Numbered from the stretch's first letter, positions 25,246 to 34,993 are shown. The stretch: 64,000 bases of DNA from an uncultured Desulfovibrio sp. (GCA_913063155.1 CAJXYU010000001.1:248001-312000), one strand, 5' to 3'. Notes: generated by a model from the letters alone, not told the origin. Translations and numbers: made by a program.

Positions 25246-26373
25246 TTACGATTCTATGAAACTTCTCTGGTTCATTCCCAACAGACACAACACTTCATAA
25301 GTGATGGATCCCCACCACTCCGCCAGATCCTCGGGCGAAATCCGCCCCGCTCCGGGGCCGCCGAGCAAATGGATCGCATCACCCACGCGCACGGTCAGAT
25401 CCTGCGCTTCCAAGCCCGAAATGTCCACGCAGGTCATCTGCATGCAGACCCGGCCCACGATGGGTACCCGACAGCCCTTGAAATTCATCCATCCCTCGTT
25501 GGAAAGCCCGCGGCTGTAACAATCCGCATAGCCTACCCCCACCACGGCGACAAGCATGTCCCTGTCCGCCACAAAGGTGTGGCCGTAGCTGATTCCCTGA
25601 CCTTTTTCGAGAGGGTGCACGCTCAGCACTGGGGCGGTCACATCCATGGCTGGCTGCAGATCCCGGCCCAGATGCTCCCACGCCGTACCGCAAAACGGGT
25701 TGGCCCCATACAGGGCCAGGCCGCCGCGCTGATAGTCGCACAGGCATTTCTCGTGCCCCAGGATGGCCGCTGAGTTGGCCAGATTGGATTCTGGGCTGAA
25801 CCCGGCTTCGCGCAGGCCGGACAGGATACGGCTGAACGTCTCGTACTGGGAGTCGGTCAGGGCGTTGCTCCGGGGGTCGTCGGCCGCAGCCAGATGTGAC
25901 GAGAGCATGACCGGCCTGATATGCGGATGACTGCGCAAAAACTCCACGAGATCCGGAAGCTGCTCCTCCCGGAAGCCGAGGCGTGACATGCCCGTGTCGA
26001 ATTTGAGGGCGATGTCTATGGGACTGTCTCCTGTCGCGGCCAAAGTCTCCAGGGTAGCGGCATGGCCGATGAAGGGAATGATGTCCGCCTCGCGCAACGC
26101 TCCGTAATCTCCTGCGTCCACCGGGCCGAGCAGGCTGATGATCCGGCCTTGGCACCCTGATTCGCGCAGTTGCACGCCCTCATGGACGTAGCCGACCGCA
26201 AAGGTGTCCGCGCCCTCTCCGGCCAATGATTGGGCCACCTGGCACAGGCCATGCCCGTACGCATCTGATTTGATCACCGGAATGACCTGGGTGCCCGCCC
26301 TGCACAAGAGGCGGTAGTTGTGACGAATGGCGTTCAGATCAATTTGGACGCGAATCTTGGAGTAGGAAATCAT
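25246..26373 (-). CDS. alr: Alanine racemase
   Basis: A 375-residue fold-type III PLP enzyme making D-alanine for peptidoglycan. The PLP lysine lies in VIKSDAYGHGL (about residue 34-44) and the catalytic Tyr in GVGYADCYSRG (about 258). I start at ATG 26373 (MISYSKIRVQIDLNAIRHNYR), which matches family N-termini; the longer frame runs into mutL. It lies 11 bases after mutL, forming lptD-mutL-alr on the minus strand. Confidence 0.93.
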   Translation of the reverse strand: MISYSKIRVQIDLNAIRHNYRLLCRAGTQVIPVIKSDAYGHGLCQVAQSLAGEGADTFAVGYVHEGVQLRESGCQGRIISLLGPVDAGDYGALREADIIPFIGHAATLETLAATGDSPIDIALKFDTGMSRLGFREEQLPDLVEFLRSHPHIRPVMLSSHLAAADDPRSNALTDSQYETFSRILSGLREAGFSPESNLANSAAILGHEKCLCDYQRGGLALYGANPFCGTAWEHLGRDLQPAMDVTAPVLSVHPLEKGQGISYGHTFVADRDMLVAVVGVGYADCYSRGLSNEGWMNFKGCRVPIVGRVCMQMTCVDISGLEAQDLTVRVGDAIHLLGGPGAGRISPEDLAEWWGSITYEVLCLLGMNQRSFIES

Positions 26374-26384
26374 GAGGAATGGTC

Positions 26385-28214
26385 CTATTTGCGTTTGAAA
26401 AGTTTTTCCAGTTCCGAAGCGCCCCAACGGATGGTCACCGGCCTGCCGTGGGGGCAAAATTCCCGGTCCGGCGTGGCCAGCCAAGCCTCCAGCAGGGCCA
26501 TGACCTCATCATGAGCCAGGGGCTGGCCCGCTTTGATGGCCGACTTGCAGCTGAGCATGGTCCAGAGTTCCTCCAGCCCCTTGGCCTTTGAGACCAGTGC
26601 GTCTGAAAGATACTCCTTGGCCTCACCGGCATCCAGGGTGGGGGGAATGCCTTTGAGCAGCACCCGTTGACGGCCTTCCATCTCCAGCAGGAAGCCCATG
26701 GACCGCAGGTCGTCCCACAACTCCTGCAGCCGATCCGCCTCGCTGGGGTGCAGAGGCATTTCCAGAGGAATGGCCAGGGGCTGGGAATTGCCGGATTTGC
26801 GTTCGCGCTTCATGGCTTCCAGCAGGACGCGCTCGTGGGCCGCGTGCTGATCCAGCAGTACCAGCTGCCCTCCCTGCTTGAGAATGAGATAGGTGTCCGC
26901 AAACTGCCCCAGATAGGAAATATCCGTTCCCCCAAGGCCCATGGCTTTGGCAGGTTCCACAGCGGGAATGGAAGCGGCTTCCGGCCCACTTTCGGCGTCC
27001 GCCGGGACCGGGGCGGCGACCGGCACAGGCGTAATGGGCAACCGCGGCGAGGCCTCGGTCATGGACCGGTATTCCTTGTAGGAGGAAAATTTGGGCTCAC
27101 CCGCAGGCAAGTGGGAGCGTTTGGACGGCGATGACGAAGCGCTGGACGGTGAGTAGTCCGATACGGGCTCGGCCGGGCGTACCGGCGCGGTCAAGTACTC
27201 CGGAACCGGGCCGGCTTCCGCCGAGGCAAGGGCCTGCATGATGCCTCTGCGCACTGTGGCGAAGACAGCGCTCTCGTCCATGAAACGCACTTCCATCTTG
27301 GCCGGATGCACGTTCACGTCCACCTCGCCCGCAGGCAGTTCCAGAAAGAGAACCACCTGGGGATATTCGCGGGAAAGAAGCATGCCTTTGTAGGCTTGGC
27401 GCACGGCCTGGAGCATGACCTTGTCGGCCACGGGCCTGCCGTTGACGAAAAGCAGCATGCGGTCGCCACGGCCTTGGGCCGAATTGGGCGACCCGGCCAA
27501 CCCATGCACCCGGTAACCGTTCCGTTCGGCGTCGAAGGCCCGCAGCCCTTCGCAGACGGCGGGCGGCCAGAATTCGGCCATTCGCGCCTCCAGGGTCTGC
27601 GCCGCAGGAAGGCGGAACGCATCGCGGCCATTGAGGGTCAGGGAAAATCCGGTCTTCAGGTGAGCCAGGCTGATGCGCATGAGGCTGTCCTGGCAGCGCT
27701 TGTTCTCGGTGGCCTCGGTCTTGAGGAACTTGAGACGGGCCGGGACATTGGAAAAAAGACCGCGCACCTCCACACGGGTGCCCGCAGCCAGGGCCGCCGG
27801 CCCTTCGGCTTCGATCTCTCCCGCACGCACCTCGATGCCCCAGGCCGAGTCGGCGTCCTGTGTTTTGGAAGCCATCTTGAAATGGGAGACCGAGGCGATG
27901 CTCGGCAAAGCCTCACCTCGAAACCCGAAGGAAGCGATGGAAGTGAGGTCGGCAAGGGCGCTGATCTTGCTGGTGGCGTGCCGGGTCACGGCCAGCCCCA
28001 ATTCCCCCTGATCAATACCCCAACCGTTGTCCTGGACCAGGATAAGCGACCTGCCCCCCTGCTCCAGGGTGACGTCCACCCGGGTGGCGCCGGCGTCCAG
28101 GCTGTTTTCCACCAATTCCTTGACTACACTGGCGGGGCGTTCCACCACTTCACCGGCGGCAATCTGGTTTCTCAGGCTCTGCGGCAGGGGCTGGATTGTG
28201 TGTTTCTCGGCCAT
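26385..28214 (-). CDS. mutL: DNA mismatch repair protein MutL
   Basis: A 609-residue full-length MutL. The N-terminal GHKL ATPase shows QIAAGEVVERPASVVKELVENSLDAGA and GFRGEALPSI. The C-terminal part carries the endonuclease motif DQHAAHERVLLEA (about residue 445) and CPHGRPV near the end, so this MutL should nick DNA, as expected in organisms without MutH. A Pro/Ser-rich linker (about 330-420) joins the two. It lies 11 bases after lptD. Confidence 0.95.
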   Translation of the reverse strand: MAEKHTIQPLPQSLRNQIAAGEVVERPASVVKELVENSLDAGATRVDVTLEQGGRSLILVQDNGWGIDQGELGLAVTRHATSKISALADLTSIASFGFRGEALPSIASVSHFKMASKTQDADSAWGIEVRAGEIEAEGPAALAAGTRVEVRGLFSNVPARLKFLKTEATENKRCQDSLMRISLAHLKTGFSLTLNGRDAFRLPAAQTLEARMAEFWPPAVCEGLRAFDAERNGYRVHGLAGSPNSAQGRGDRMLLFVNGRPVADKVMLQAVRQAYKGMLLSREYPQVVLFLELPAGEVDVNVHPAKMEVRFMDESAVFATVRRGIMQALASAEAGPVPEYLTAPVRPAEPVSDYSPSSASSSPSKRSHLPAGEPKFSSYKEYRSMTEASPRLPITPVPVAAPVPADAESGPEAASIPAVEPAKAMGLGGTDISYLGQFADTYLILKQGGQLVLLDQHAAHERVLLEAMKRERKSGNSQPLAIPLEMPLHPSEADRLQELWDDLRSMGFLLEMEGRQRVLLKGIPPTLDAGEAKEYLSDALVSKAKGLEELWTMLSCKSAIKAGQPLAHDEVMALLEAWLATPDREFCPHGRPVTIRWGASELEKLFKRK

Positions 28215-28225
28215 GATCTTGCGGG

Positions 28226-30601
28226 TTAGAAATTGAAAAGATCGAACTTGACGCCGAAATCGTAATCGCCGGGCTCCGACTTGCCGTAGAAAATGACATC
28301 ATAGCATTCACGCTTCCAACGCAGGTTCACTGTCGTCTCCAGATTCCTATTGTCGTCGATATCCTGACGCCAGTCCAGCCCGAGTTCGAAGTTCTCCGCC
28401 ATCTGCCAGTTCAACCCGGCCTTCAGGATGTTCATCCGATCATCCTGATAACGCGTGTATTCGTCCACTGGTTCTCTGAAGTCCAGCCCCACATAAATGT
28501 CGCCCAGGCCATCTTTGTAAAATCTGAGTTCATGCTCATGTTCGGTAACCTTGCCCATGTACGGTGAGTACCAGGCGCGCATGGTCAGGGAGACAAAGTC
28601 CTCGGGCTTAAGGATGGCTTCGGCCAGGAAATCCGAGAAGGGCCTGCGCTCGTATTGGTCGCGTTCGTCGTTTCGCGTGGCTTCGTTGCGGTCGTAGCTC
28701 TGGGAAAAACGCACGGTCAGGAAGTCCAGATAGTCGGTCTTGAGCACCGGTGTGCTGGAGCCGTCCTCATTGGCCACCATGACCACCTCATCGCGCCTGC
28801 GGTCGAACACGTTGGTCAGCGAATAGGTGGTTTCGTTCACTCCGTAAAGCCTGTCGCGCGAGTCGAAATACGGCAACTTCGACTGGCCGGTCAGGTTGGG
28901 CCTGTAGGTATACTCCACGCGGGGCGAGACCGAATGCCGCAGCCGTGTCCAGCGGCTCACGCCCGAAGTGCTCAGGGAAGGTTGCAACGGTTCGTTGAGC
29001 ATGTAGATGCGTTCCAACTCGGAGAACAGACTCACGCCGCCCTCCCACGAAGTACGGGAGTGGAATCCGTCCTCGGTGGCGTTGTTCTCGATGTTGAACC
29101 GTGAGATGGTGAAGTTGCCGGCATCTTCCTTGTCCGTTTCGTAAAAGGTCTGGTAGAAGCTGGCCTTGGGAATGACGGTCAAATACCGGCTGCGCAAGGG
29201 AACGCTCAGGGAGGGACGAAGGTCGAATCGGTGTCCGGAATCGCCGTAGTTGCGATGGAAGTAGGCGTATTGCGCATTGCCTTCGAATTCGAACATGGAT
29301 CCGAAAAGGGAATCCTTCCACAGATAGGAATCCAGGGCGGGCAGGGTCTGGACCGTGGGATTCTCGTCTTCCTTGCCGTTGCCGTTCATGTATTCGAGAT
29401 TCTGCAGGTACTGCGCATGCGCAACCACGCCGCCCTTATCCCAGCTCCGGGAAAGAAAGACATTGTTGGTCCGGATGGTGGAGTCGGCTTCGTCCACGCT
29501 CCGGCCCATCTTGTCCAGCAGCTGTTCCGAAATCGCTTCATATCCGAGCCGGCCGGAGTTGAATTCGCGCAGGTAGTTCTGGTCCGAAACCAGGTCAAGG
29601 TCCGCCTTGAACTTCCACTGCGGACTGCCCAGCCAACCGGTATACTTGCCGACGGCCCACCAGCGGTTACGGTTGGGACGCGTCAGCCCGTCGTCGTTAT
29701 AGGAATTGTCCTCGTCGCCTTCCGTCTTGTCCACGCGCTTGTCGTTGAACCAGGAACCAGAGAACATGGCCCGGGTCTTGGAATCCGGGGCATAGCGCAA
29801 CTCGACGCCCTGCCGGTAGCCTCGCTTGCTCATCCAGTTCTGGTAGAAGGTGGCGTCGGCCTCTTCGTTGATGACCCAGTAATACGGCTGGTTGATATGA
29901 AAACCGAGCCTGTCGCTGGTGCCCACTTCAGGCATGAGCCAGCCGCTTTCCCGCTTCTGTCCCGAGGGCAGGGACGCCCAGGGCCAGTAAAGCACGGGCA
30001 CGTCCTTGATGCGGAACACGCTGTGCCAGATGCGCACGTTGCCGTCCAGCTTGATGTCGCCGTATGCGGCGGACACGGACCACGCCGGTCTCTCGCCGCT
30101 GCACCGGGTCACCCGGGCGTTCTTGAAGCCATAGGTGTCGCCGGGTCTGCGCTCCAGGAGATCGGCCTCGACATAGACGTGGGGCTTGGCCACGAAAATG
30201 CGGCCGTTCTTGAGCCAGCCGAGCATGTTGTTCAGGTCGAACTCGGCTTCGTCGGCCTCCAGGAAGTCACCCTCCCACCGGGCGCGGATGTTGCCCTTCA
30301 GGAATATCCAGCCGGTTTCCCGGTAATACCGGGCGAAATCGGCGCGCACCGTGTTCTCGCCCAGCACGAGGGTGCAGTTGCCCGTGGCGTCCACGTATTC
30401 ACTGACATGGTCACCCACCACCTTGTCGGCGGTGAAGACCCATTTGTCCTTTTCCACGGGCTTGGGCAGGTCACGGGCCGGAACATAGCGGCGCACCTCG
30501 GAGATACGCGGCGTCTTGCCCAGCAGGCCCAACGGCAGGCACAGCAGGAGAATGACGACCAGGGCCGCCAGAAGAACAGAGCGTTGCGGTTTCAGCTTCA
30601 A
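28226..30601 (-). CDS. lptD: LPS assembly outer membrane protein LptD
   Basis: A 791-residue outer-membrane protein that inserts lipopolysaccharide into the outer leaflet. An N-terminal hydrophobic segment (about 8-28) is followed by an OstA/LptA-like periplasmic domain (about 45-200) and a large beta-barrel ending in an aromatic residue (FDLFNF). Only a few Cys are present (GNCT, TRCSG, RECYD), fewer than the two disulfide pairs of E. coli LptD. It precedes mutL and follows hldD by 21 bases, linking LPS core synthesis and export. Confidence 0.92.
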   Translation of the reverse strand: MKLKPQRSVLLAALVVILLLCLPLGLLGKTPRISEVRRYVPARDLPKPVEKDKWVFTADKVVGDHVSEYVDATGNCTLVLGENTVRADFARYYRETGWIFLKGNIRARWEGDFLEADEAEFDLNNMLGWLKNGRIFVAKPHVYVEADLLERRPGDTYGFKNARVTRCSGERPAWSVSAAYGDIKLDGNVRIWHSVFRIKDVPVLYWPWASLPSGQKRESGWLMPEVGTSDRLGFHINQPYYWVINEEADATFYQNWMSKRGYRQGVELRYAPDSKTRAMFSGSWFNDKRVDKTEGDEDNSYNDDGLTRPNRNRWWAVGKYTGWLGSPQWKFKADLDLVSDQNYLREFNSGRLGYEAISEQLLDKMGRSVDEADSTIRTNNVFLSRSWDKGGVVAHAQYLQNLEYMNGNGKEDENPTVQTLPALDSYLWKDSLFGSMFEFEGNAQYAYFHRNYGDSGHRFDLRPSLSVPLRSRYLTVIPKASFYQTFYETDKEDAGNFTISRFNIENNATEDGFHSRTSWEGGVSLFSELERIYMLNEPLQPSLSTSGVSRWTRLRHSVSPRVEYTYRPNLTGQSKLPYFDSRDRLYGVNETTYSLTNVFDRRRDEVVMVANEDGSSTPVLKTDYLDFLTVRFSQSYDRNEATRNDERDQYERRPFSDFLAEAILKPEDFVSLTMRAWYSPYMGKVTEHEHELRFYKDGLGDIYVGLDFREPVDEYTRYQDDRMNILKAGLNWQMAENFELGLDWRQDIDDNRNLETTVNLRWKRECYDVIFYGKSEPGDYDFGVKFDLFNF

Positions 30602-30622
30602 AAAAACCTCTCGGCCGACCCG

Positions 30623-31600
30623 TTACGGTTTCAGGTAGGGATCGTCCTGAGCCAGGTAGTTTCTCACGTAGTCTCCGGCCGCGTCCTCAAGAGGCGTCAT
30701 TTCCACGTCGCACCCGGCATCGCGGAGCTTCTGCATCTCTGCCTCTGTAAAATACTGGTATTTATCACGAATCTGTTCCGGCATCTCGATATATTCGACG
30801 TCGGGCGTGCGGTCCATGGCCGCAAAAACTGCATTTGCCAAGTCATTCCAGGTCTTTGCAGTTCCCGTGCCGATGTTGAAGATACCGCCGACCTCGCGGT
30901 GCTCCAGCAGCCAGGCCATAATGTCCACGCAGTCCTTGATGTAGACGAAGTCGCGCTTCTGGCCGCCGTGTTCGTATTCCTCGCGGTAGGATTTGAAGAG
31001 CTTGAGCTTTCCGGTTTCGCCAATCTGCTTGTAGGCCTTGCAGATGACGCTTCTCATGTCGTCCTTGTGATATTCGTTGGGGCCGAAGACATTGAAGAAC
31101 TTGAGACTGGCGATCTGATCCAGGATACCGCCCTTGAGAGCCCAGAGATCAAAGAGCTGTTTGGAATAACCATACATGTTCAGGGGCTGGAGCCTGGTGA
31201 TGCCTTCGTGGTCGTCGTTGAAACCGTGCTGTCCGTCGCCGTAGGTGGCCGCGCTGGAGGCGTTGATGAACCGGGCATTGTTCTCGATGCAGAAACGGCA
31301 GACCATCTGGGTGTAGCGGTAGTTGTTCTCCATGAGGAAGTCCGCGTCCAGCTCCGTGGTGGAGGAACAGGCGCCCATATGGATGACGCCCTCGGTCTCG
31401 AAGGGGTCGTCCCCTTCCAGAATCAACTTGAGGAACTGGTCCCGGTGCAGGTAATCCTCATAACGCAGGTTCACCAGGTTCTTCCATTTTTCCGAGGTGG
31501 AGAGGTTATCCACCACCAGAATGTCGTCGATGCCCATCTGGTTGAGTTTCCAGACCATTGCACTGCCGATGAACCCGGCGCCTCCGGTGACTATATACAT
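30623..31600 (-). CDS. hldD: ADP-glyceromanno-heptose 6-epimerase
   Basis: A 325-residue extended short-chain dehydrogenase. It has the NAD(P)-binding TGGAGFIGSAMVW at the N-terminus, the SSAATYG Ser and MYGYSKQLFDLWA Tyr/Lys catalytic elements (about 168-180), and a sugar-binding EYEHGGQKRDFVYIKD segment typical of HldD/RfaD. It converts ADP-D-glycero- to ADP-L-glycero-D-manno-heptose for the LPS inner core. ATG 31600 has AAGGAG 9 bases upstream. Confidence 0.93.
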   Translation of the reverse strand: MYIVTGGAGFIGSAMVWKLNQMGIDDILVVDNLSTSEKWKNLVNLRYEDYLHRDQFLKLILEGDDPFETEGVIHMGACSSTTELDADFLMENNYRYTQMVCRFCIENNARFINASSAATYGDGQHGFNDDHEGITRLQPLNMYGYSKQLFDLWALKGGILDQIASLKFFNVFGPNEYHKDDMRSVICKAYKQIGETGKLKLFKSYREEYEHGGQKRDFVYIKDCVDIMAWLLEHREVGGIFNIGTGTAKTWNDLANAVFAAMDRTPDVEYIEMPEQIRDKYQYFTEAEMQKLRDAGCDVEMTPLEDAAGDYVRNYLAQDDPYLKP

Positions 31601-31878
31601 AAAAAGCGCTCCTTGCGTCTGTCTTCGTGATGCGTCCCGGAACGGCATTCAGCCGCCCCGCATAATTGAACATGGAATCATACGCGGAACGCCGACACTT
31701 CGCAAGCTGCGGCCGCCATAGGATTTTTAGCCTCACCCTCCCCGGGACAGCGTGCAGGGCGTTATTAATTTTCCTATGCTCTTGCAGACAATATGGAACT
31801 TGTATACACGATAAAAGGACGTGTATTTTGTTTATAGGCCGCCGGAATTCTGGCGAATACAGAAAAAGGAGATTAGGC

Positions 31879-32922
31879 ATGCATTACCGGAAACAAATCA
31901 TGAAAGTCGTCCTGCTCGCGGCGCTGGTCGTCATGTTCGCATTCCCGGCCATGGCCAACGCAGCAGACATGGTCCCCAAAATCGACAACTTCATCTTCTT
32001 TGTGGACCACTCTGGCTCCATGGCGCAGGTACACAAGAGTCTAGGCCAAAAGAAAATAGACATGGCCAAGGAAACCATGGCCCGCATGAACGACAAGATC
32101 CCCTCCCTGGGATACAACAGCGCGCTGTTCCTCTTCGCCCCGTTTGACGGCAAGTCGCAGCCGGCCAGGTACAACAAGGCCGCCATGGCCGACGCCATCG
32201 ACGGCATCGACAGCGACTTCGGCATCTTCAACCGTCTGACCCCCATGGGCGACGGCCTCATGGACGTGGACCCGGTCATTTCCGGAACCAGCGGCAAGAC
32301 CGCACTCATCATCTTCACTGACGGCGCTTCCAACATCGGCGCAGACCCCATCGCCCAGGCCAAGGCCCTGTACGCCAAGTACGGCGACCGCCTGTGCATC
32401 CACGTGGTCAGTTTCGCCGACACCGCCAAGGGCCAGATGATCATCGACGAAATCCGCGCCCTGTCCGGCTGCACCGTGCCCGCCGACGTGACCAGCCTGG
32501 CCGGCGATGCCGCCATGGACAACTACGTCAGGGATGTCTTCTATGAAATGGCCGCTTCGAAACCCGCTCCTCCGGCGCCCATGGAAGCCGCGGTCATCAC
32601 CTTCGACCTGCACTTCGGTTTCGACAAATACCAAATCACCGACGAGATGATCCCCATCCTCGAGCAGGCCAAGATGATCCTGGAAGAAAATCCCAGCGCG
32701 GCCTACGTCATCGAAGGGCATACCGACTGGACCGGCACCGAGGAATACAACCAGGGCCTGTCCGAACGCCGCGCCAATTCCGTGCGCAAGTGGCTCATCG
32801 ACAACGGCGTCTCTTCCGGCCGCCTGCAATCCGTGGGTTACGGCGAGCTTCGTCCCAAGTACGACAACAGCACCCGTGAGGGCCGCAGACTGAACAGAAG
32901 AGTTGAAATCCGCACCAAGTAA
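31879..32922 (+). CDS. Exported VWA-OmpA fusion protein
   Basis: A 347-residue envelope protein: signal peptide (about 1-29, ...AMANAAD), a von Willebrand A domain (about 35-215) with the MIDAS start DHSGSM and TDGASNIG, and a C-terminal OmpA-type peptidoglycan-binding domain (about 230-347, FDKYQITDEM, GHTDWTGTEEYNQGLSERRANSVR). It should sit in the periplasm anchored to the cell wall and bind a partner through the metal-dependent VWA site. The ATG at 31879 follows AAGGAGATTAGGC. The next gene encodes another exported protein. Confidence 0.88.
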   Translation: MHYRKQIMKVVLLAALVVMFAFPAMANAADMVPKIDNFIFFVDHSGSMAQVHKSLGQKKIDMAKETMARMNDKIPSLGYNSALFLFAPFDGKSQPARYNKAAMADAIDGIDSDFGIFNRLTPMGDGLMDVDPVISGTSGKTALIIFTDGASNIGADPIAQAKALYAKYGDRLCIHVVSFADTAKGQMIIDEIRALSGCTVPADVTSLAGDAAMDNYVRDVFYEMAASKPAPPAPMEAAVITFDLHFGFDKYQITDEMIPILEQAKMILEENPSAAYVIEGHTDWTGTEEYNQGLSERRANSVRKWLIDNGVSSGRLQSVGYGELRPKYDNSTREGRRLNRRVEIRTK

Positions 32923-32935
32923 CAGTATTGTAGAC

Positions 32936-32970
32936 GGGCCGAGTGGGAGACCGCTCGGCCCGTATTCTGT
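32936..32970 (+). terminator. Hairpin between the VWA-OmpA gene and the next exported protein
   Basis: A perfect 8-bp stem GGGCCGAG/CTCGGCCC (32936-32943 with 32954-32961) lies 14 bases after the stop codon, with a poor T run; it may terminate partially. Confidence 0.55.
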
Positions 32971-32987
32971 TAACTGGTGGAGATCCC

Positions 32988-33494
32988 ATGCATAAAAAAA
33001 TTCTTGCCTTCCTGATCATGACGCTCATGGCCGTTCCCTGCCTTGCCCAGGACAACGCAGGCGGCGCCAAGACAGTGGAAGTCGCCATTTCCAAACCCGG
33101 CGACAAAATCAAACCCATGACCGGGAAGAACCTGCCCTTGTACCTCGACGAGGACTTGGCGGTCCGTTACAAGGAATTCCGTTCCTTTGCCCGGCTCAAG
33201 ATCGGCTCACTGAACCGGAATCACCGCTTTTCCCGTTCCCGCATGCTCATCGAGCAGCAAGCCGACGGCACCTGGAAAGCCCGCTATCACCAGATAGAAC
33301 AAGCCTCCATGACCTGCCAGGTTCGCCGTTCCAAATCAAAATCCGTTCCCTATGTAGGCGTTCTCTCCTACAAGGAACAAATCTATGAATCCATCGGCGC
33401 CACTGCCGCCGAATGCCGCAAGGGCACTTTCAGGGCCGTACGCGCCATCCCAAACAAGCATATTTTCTGTTACAAGAAAGGCGGCTGGAACTAG
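32988..33494 (+). CDS. Exported protein of unknown function
   Basis: A 168-residue protein with a clear signal peptide (MHKKILAFLIMTLMAVPCLAQ). The mature part is basic, with two Cys far apart (MTCQV, AECRK) and one near the end (FCYKK); no family is recognised. ATG 32988 has GGTGGAG upstream. It follows the VWA-OmpA gene and may belong to the same unit despite the hairpin between them. Confidence 0.6.
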   Translation: MHKKILAFLIMTLMAVPCLAQDNAGGAKTVEVAISKPGDKIKPMTGKNLPLYLDEDLAVRYKEFRSFARLKIGSLNRNHRFSRSRMLIEQQADGTWKARYHQIEQASMTCQVRRSKSKSVPYVGVLSYKEQIYESIGATAAECRKGTFRAVRAIPNKHIFCYKKGGWN

Positions 33495-33514
33495 CTTTGA
33501 ACCGAAACGTTCAA

Positions 33515-33551
33515 GACAAAACCCCGACGGAGCTTCCGCCGGGGTTTTGTC
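33515..33551. terminator. Bidirectional terminator between convergent genes
   Basis: GACAAAACCCCG and its complement form a near-perfect stem of about 16 bp (33515-33530 with 33536-33551), giving T runs on both strands between the secreted protein gene and the SRPBCC-like gene. Confidence 0.88.
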
Positions 33552-33552
33552 T

Positions 33553-34410
33553 TTATCTGCGTCTGCGACGGAACAAGGCCACAAGGACCATTGCCGTCAG
33601 GGCCGTCAGCCCCAGAGCATAGACGGGAACCGGGGCAAGGACGAGGCAGGTCCACAGCCAACACAGACTGAATCCCAAAGCCGCCACTATTTTTGCCAGA
33701 CCGCGTCCCCCAAAAATCATGACGAGAATGAAGAGCCCCGAAAGGAAGATTCCGGCCGCCCACAGATAGTCGGGAAGAGGCGAGAGCGCCACACCGGGAC
33801 CGGCTTCGGCCCGGGCCTTGATGCCCAGGAGCATTCTGCGCTCCATGATGTAGTGCAGGGGCATCGTCACTTCATAGCCGAGCCGGCCCAACCATGTGGG
33901 CGTTTTCCAGCCGTGGGTGCGCACCAGCAGTCTGGTTCTGCCCTGCCCTGCATCACGCAGCACGAACGCCCCCCAGTCCTCCAGCACAAAGGAAGTCCCA
34001 GGGTCCACGCCGACCACCCGCCAGTTCAGTTCGCCCGCCTTTTCCGTCCCCGGAGGCGACGAGGGGACAATGCGGCCCACGGGCATGTCCTGAAACTCGG
34101 GGACGATCTCGGCCACATTGTCGTTTTCATAGCCCAACAGCTTTTCCAGGAAGGTATAGCTGTAGAATCCGCCGCGGTCGGCGCCGAGCTGCACCAGCCA
34201 CGGCCAGACCTTTTCCCTGGGCGCATCGATCGTCACGGCGCGGGTGGAGCTGACGAACGGGGCGATGTCGTCGCCCGGCATGGAGGCGGCCGCCTCCTCA
34301 TGGGTCGCGCCCCAACGCATCATGTCGGGTTTGATGAACTGTCCGTAGAACAGCACATCAACGGCGAGGATGACCACAAGTATGAGGAGTGAACGCTTGA
34401 ACTTGGACAT
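33553..34410 (-). CDS. SRPBCC-like membrane protein
   Basis: A 285-residue protein with an N-terminal membrane helix (SLLILVVILAVDVLFYG), a central domain (about 50-190) resembling SRPBCC/START proteins (VTIDAPREKVWPWLVQLGADRGGFYSYTFLEKLLG), and two or three C-terminal membrane helices ending in a basic tail (FRRRRR). The WPWLVQLG...GGFYSY signature is common in SRPBCC proteins annotated as polyketide-cyclase-like, but no enzymatic role is shown. ATG 34410 has AAGGAA about 9 bases upstream. Confidence 0.65.
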   Translation of the reverse strand: MSKFKRSLLILVVILAVDVLFYGQFIKPDMMRWGATHEEAAASMPGDDIAPFVSSTRAVTIDAPREKVWPWLVQLGADRGGFYSYTFLEKLLGYENDNVAEIVPEFQDMPVGRIVPSSPPGTEKAGELNWRVVGVDPGTSFVLEDWGAFVLRDAGQGRTRLLVRTHGWKTPTWLGRLGYEVTMPLHYIMERRMLLGIKARAEAGPGVALSPLPDYLWAAGIFLSGLFILVMIFGGRGLAKIVAALGFSLCWLWTCLVLAPVPVYALGLTALTAMVLVALFRRRRR

Positions 34411-34634
34411 AACAGAGTTCCTTCGATTGTTTTCTGGTGAATAAACCATTGGATATTGCATCACTTAACACAAGGAGAGCACTGCGTCAGCAGATGTTAA
34501 CAAGGTTTTACAGAATATGGCTTGAAAAAAGGCATCACACGCAGGCGCATGTCAGTTATGCAGGTGTAGTCCATTCCGCGCCCTTCCGGCGACCCGGAAA
34601 GTACGACCGCCTTACCTGATTTGAGAACCATTTG

Positions 34635-34687
34635 AGGAAAGGACGGAAAGAGAGGGGCTTGCCGCCCCTCTCTTTCCGTCCTTTCCT
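34635..34687. repeat. 24-bp perfect hairpin with 5-nt loop
   Basis: The arms 34635-34658 and 34664-34687 are perfect reverse complements around a TTGCC loop. No T run follows, so it is not a plain intrinsic terminator. Confidence 0.9.
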
Positions 34688-34747
34688 GCGACCTATCCTC
34701 CTTTCCCACCCCGCTTCAACTCCGTGCTCCCTGGCTGACAAAAGCAA

Positions 34748-34773
34748 AGGTTAAGTCGAAGTCGACTTAACCT
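34748..34773. repeat. 26-bp palindrome, operator-like
   Basis: AGGTTAAGTCGA (34748-34759) and TCGACTTAACCT (34762-34773) are perfect complements with a 2-bp centre. Confidence 0.85.
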
Positions 34774-34993
34774 GCCCAATGAGCACACAAAAGACAGCAG
34801 TGTTGAACGAGACGAGAAAGCACTAGAAGGGGAGCCGGTCAATTGAGCCGGTCCCGTAGGGACAGTTGGCTCAAACGGTAAACCTTATCAACCACCGACC
34901 AAGGAAGAAATTCGGGTATAGGACAACTTGGGAAATCATTGAAGAACGGGAACTTGCAGAGGTGTTCAGTTTAGTTTGACAATTTGCCCCGGC

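Noticed and set aside
29231..31630. 799-aa open frame opposite lptD and hldD
   Set aside because: A shadow of two well-recognised genes, without start signals.
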